Of a DNA stretch of 13,947 bases, positions 12,128 through 13,947 are shown piece after piece; positions within the stretch are counted from its first letter, which is position 1; each line of letters begins with the position of its first letter. The position numbers were made by a program, and so were the translations under genes. The DNA comes from Nanobdellota archaeon (GTDB lineage: Archaea > Nanobdellota > Nanobdellia > Pacearchaeales > GW2011-AR1), in NCBI GenBank assembly GCA_018817905.1, contig JAHISS010000080.1, positions 1 to 13,947 of the forward strand, written 5' to 3'. The notes beneath the pieces are model-generated. The model was not told the DNA's origin and did no database searches. It saw only the letters and a program-made list of their open reading frames with translations.

Positions 12128-12144
12128 ATCCCAGCGACCCCATT
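12128..12144 (+). repeat. Direct repeat copy 2 (att-like)
   Basis: Identical 17 bp to the tRNA 3' end copy, offset 147 bp. The sequence before it does not form the rest of a tRNA, so it is an isolated tRNA fragment such as the distal end left by integration or by a tRNA duplication. Confidence 0.75.
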
Positions 12145-12150
12145 CACAAT

Positions 12151-12171
12151 TCTTTTAAACTTCCCCCCCCC
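12151..12171 (+). promoter_or_regulatory. TATA-like element and C9 tract before radical SAM gene
   Basis: TCTTTTAAAC (12151-12160) is followed by nine C residues (12163-12171). The element is centred about 21.5 nt from the ATG, shorter than the 25-28 nt seen elsewhere in the window; changes in the C run would change this spacing. Confidence 0.45.
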
Positions 12172-12177
12172 TCAACA

Positions 12178-13194
12178 ATGTTATCCAAACACCACGGCGA
12201 ACTAACCGAAGGCTGCAAACGCTGTGCTAAAGGAGAAAAACTAGTCTTATTTGTAACAGGCCTCTGCCCTCGAAATTGCATTTACTGCCCTTTATCCGAC
12301 GAAAAGAAAAACAAAGACATCATCTTCGCAAACGAACAAGAAATATCTTCTCCACAACAACTAATCGAAGAAGTAAAAATCTCCGGCGCAACCGGAGCAG
12401 GCATAACCGGCGGCGACCCAATTGCAAGACTAAACAGAACATGCGAATTCATCTCAGCGCTAAAAAAAGAATTCGGAAAAAACTTCCACACTCACCTTTA
12501 CACTTCTCTTGATTTACTAACCGAAGAAAAAATCAAAAAGCTGGAAGATGCCGGCCTCGACGAACTCCGCGTCCACCCAGACTTAGAAAACAAAACTCTC
12601 TGGCAAAAACTCAACTTACTCAAAAACACAAAAATGGAAACAGTAATAGAAATCCCTGCGTTTCCAAAAAAGGAAAAAGAAATTTTAGAATTAATCCAAT
12701 ACGCAAAAGGCAAAGTCAAGGCATTCAATCTCAACGAATTGGAGTTAGCTCAAACAAAAATCGAAGAGTTCAAGAAAGAAAGATGGAAAACCGACAAGGA
12801 TTCTCTAACAATCAAAGGCAGTGAAAAAACTGCACTCAACGTCATAAAAAAAGCTAGAGGCTGGCACGTCCGCATTCATTACTGCTCCGCGCAATTCAAA
12901 GACGAAATCCAATTCACCGAGCGCATAAAAAACTACGCGAAAATCGCTGCGCTACCAACAGATTTCATAACTGATTCCGGCACGCTACTTCGCGGAGCAA
13001 TTTACTCAAACAGCATGCAAGAACTAAAAGAAAAATTCCCCAAAGAATCATTCACAGAAGACAAGGAAAAAAACAGAATTCTCACATCGGCAAGATTTGT
13101 CAAAACCAATTTCAAGGATTTGCCAAAATGCGCAATCGTCGAAGAATATCCTACGAGGGACAGAATAGAAATCTATCTTGAATATTTGAATTAA
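12178..13194 (+). CDS. Radical SAM protein, COG2108-like
   Basis: 338 residues. The radical SAM iron-sulfur motif C-x3-C-x2-C is at 30, 34 and 37 (GLCPRNCIYCP); the SAM-contacting glycine motif GGDP is at 78-81. An extra cysteine pair C13/C16 (GCKRC) precedes the motif, a feature of the uncharacterised archaeal family related to pyruvate formate-lyase activating enzyme. The barrel continues with HTHLYTS and DELRVHPDL. A C-terminal part (about 215-338) contains RIHYCSAQFKDEIQF with a further cysteine and likely binds substrate. Substrate unknown. Single gene. The ATG follows a C9 tract; no Shine-Dalgarno site. Confidence 0.9.
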   Translation: MLSKHHGELTEGCKRCAKGEKLVLFVTGLCPRNCIYCPLSDEKKNKDIIFANEQEISSPQQLIEEVKISGATGAGITGGDPIARLNRTCEFISALKKEFGKNFHTHLYTSLDLLTEEKIKKLEDAGLDELRVHPDLENKTLWQKLNLLKNTKMETVIEIPAFPKKEKEILELIQYAKGKVKAFNLNELELAQTKIEEFKKERWKTDKDSLTIKGSEKTALNVIKKARGWHVRIHYCSAQFKDEIQFTERIKNYAKIAALPTDFITDSGTLLRGAIYSNSMQELKEKFPKESFTEDKEKNRILTSARFVKTNFKDLPKCAIVEEYPTRDRIEIYLEYLN

Positions 13195-13197
13195 TAT

Positions 13198-13779
13198 CTA
13201 ACGCAGATTAAATTCTAAACCAAAAAAAACCTGTAACCCACCAAAGTCATAGGTTGCCTTTCCTGAGTTACCCACATTATCTGTAAGGTTGTATCTCCCA
13301 GAAAAAATGAAATTCGCATGTTCTCCAAGCGGAATTTTTCCAGTCGCCCCTACATTAATTCCCCACCCCCAAACACTATCCCCAAATCGCATCCCAACCC
13401 TGCCGATGTAGCCATGAATCTGGTCGACATCTGCGTAAAACATCTCTCCCCCAAGGTCCAAACTAAAATGCTTGCAAAAAGGAAAATAACTAGCTCCAAG
13501 ATTCGCAGAATAGAATTCTCCCTGGGCGCTGCCCGCGAAGGGCTCTTGCGTGGCGTATTTCTCCCCAACAATAAGATCAAGCCCCGCGTGACCCTCCCAC
13601 TTTTCTGCCATCTTCCCACTCGCTCCAACACTTACCAACGGAATAGTTTCGCGCACATCAAACAGCGCGCTTCTCAGACCAACACTTCGGTAACTCAGAC
13701 CCGCACGATAACTCTCAGCCGAACAACCCGCTGTCAAAACCATCAGCCCCCCAGCAATTATGTTTTTGTTTAATCTCAT
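13198..13779 (-). CDS. Lipobox-bearing protein resembling an outer-membrane beta-barrel
   Basis: 193 residues. The N-terminus MRLNKNIIAGGLMVLTAGCS is a lipoprotein-type signal with lipobox LTAGC (Cys19). The mature part alternates polar and hydrophobic/aromatic residues in about eight segments joined by short turns, for example EFYSANLGASYFPF, HFSLDLGGEMFYADV, YIGRVGMRFGDSVWGWGINVGATG, ANFIFSGRYNLTDN and a final GLQVFFGLEFNLR, as in small OmpA/OmpW-type barrels. The ATG at 13779 is preferred over 13800 because a TATA element sits 27 nt away. Archaea of this kind have no Gram-negative outer membrane, so the role is unclear: surface adhesion or host contact, or a gene from bacteria. It ends 3 nt from the convergent radical SAM gene and starts next to a transposase. 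Confidence 0.65.
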   Translation of the reverse strand: MRLNKNIIAGGLMVLTAGCSAESYRAGLSYRSVGLRSALFDVRETIPLVSVGASGKMAEKWEGHAGLDLIVGEKYATQEPFAGSAQGEFYSANLGASYFPFCKHFSLDLGGEMFYADVDQIHGYIGRVGMRFGDSVWGWGINVGATGKIPLGEHANFIFSGRYNLTDNVGNSGKATYDFGGLQVFFGLEFNLR

Positions 13780-13800
13780 AACAAACCATAATTTCTTCAT

Positions 13801-13811
13801 TTTATATTTTT
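13801..13811 (-). promoter_or_regulatory. TATA box of the beta-barrel gene
   Basis: AAAAATATAAA on the minus strand is centred about 27 nt before the ATG at 13779. It lies a few tens of bases from the transposase stop, so the insertion may have supplied or moved upstream sequence. Confidence 0.5.
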
Positions 13812-13845
13812 AACTATTCAATGACAACAAGCCAGATACTGTCAA

Positions 13846-13947
13846 CTATTCGTCATCTCTGTGTTTTGTCCAATATTTTATGAGATTAAATAGTTTCATC
13901 CTTCCAAGTTTCAAGTCAACGCCTGCCTTTTCAGCTGGCGTTTTTCC
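13846..13947 (-). mobile_element. 3' end of a DDE-type transposase gene (partial, cut by window edge)
   Basis: The last 33 codons of an open frame run in from beyond the window to a TAG. The encoded tail includes KTPAEKAGVDLKLG and a downstream LFNLIKYW, the pattern seen at the C-terminus of archaeal IS6/IS240-like DDE transposases (K-T-P-A-E-x-A-G then N-x-W-x-x-LI). The catalytic domain is outside the window. The end of the element should lie between here and about 13813; CAAGCCAGATACTGTCAA (13829-13846) is a candidate terminal sequence, but the partner end cannot be seen. Confidence 0.6.

Noticed and set aside
12121..12144. A second tRNA gene or a split-tRNA 3' half
   Set aside because: Only the 3' T-stem and acceptor strand are present; the 5' T-stem strand and anticodon arm are missing and no matching 5' half is seen, so an attachment-site copy is the simpler reading.
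13918..13945. Intrinsic terminator AACGCC/GGCGTT followed by T5 on the plus strand
   Set aside because: The same bases encode the transposase tail on the minus strand in an unbroken frame, and no plus-strand gene ends there.
1..13947. CRISPR array or cas genes to go with the CARF-like protein
   Set aside because: No regularly spaced direct repeats and no Cas protein motifs were found on either strand.

Overview
The window looks archaeal, most likely from a small-genome DPANN lineage of the Woesearchaeota/Pacearchaeota type; I infer the lineage, not the domain. It holds an archaeal/eukaryotic-type ribosomal protein (L40e), aIF5A with its hypusine motif, an archaeal SecE/Sec61-gamma, an archaeal FtsZ, a long FKBP isomerase, a COG2108-type radical SAM protein and an archaeal site-2 protease. 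Most first genes have a TATA-like element centred about 25-28 nt before the start codon and no leader, which is archaeal promoter architecture. DNA is AT-rich. Genes inside operons instead carry strong GGAGG Shine-Dalgarno sites.

Region 1 (about 46-4217, minus strand) is a tightly packed NAD salvage operon. In transcription order it has two tandem paralogous 93-residue proteins of unknown function, nicotinate phosphoribosyltransferase (pncB), a nicotinamidase-type hydrolase (pncA), NH3-dependent NAD synthetase (nadE), a Nudix hydrolase, and a half-length PnuC-like transporter. Most genes overlap by 4 nt. The promoter carries a perfect palindrome at the predicted transcription start plus further copies of its half-site. 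Together the enzymes would take nicotinamide to nicotinate to NaMN, and NaAD to NAD; the NaMN adenylyltransferase step is not in the window.

Region 2 (4235-6248) holds a winged-helix protein, a small membrane protein, a divergently transcribed 118-residue Rossmann/CARF-like protein sharing one symmetric TATA element with it, a repeat-containing non-coding stretch, and a nucleotidyltransferase-domain protein.

Region 3 (6298-8934, minus) is a housekeeping operon aIF5A - 75-residue protein - L40e - site-2 protease, preceded by a single gene of unknown function.

Region 4 (9049-11995, plus) contains separately promoted genes: FKBP isomerase, a small unknown gene with a coupled 12-codon upstream ORF, ftsZ, a small unknown gene, secE and tRNA-Pro(TGG). 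A 17-bp piece of the tRNA 3' end is repeated 147 bp downstream, as in a tRNA attachment-site scar, with three hairpins between the copies.

Region 5 (12178-13947) holds a radical SAM gene behind a C9 tract, a lipobox-bearing protein that looks like a bacterial outer-membrane beta-barrel, and the 3' end of a transposase cut by the window edge. The barrel beside an insertion sequence, in an otherwise archaeal window with an archaeal-type promoter, and the NAD operon with its half-PnuC and operator array are the most unusual items.
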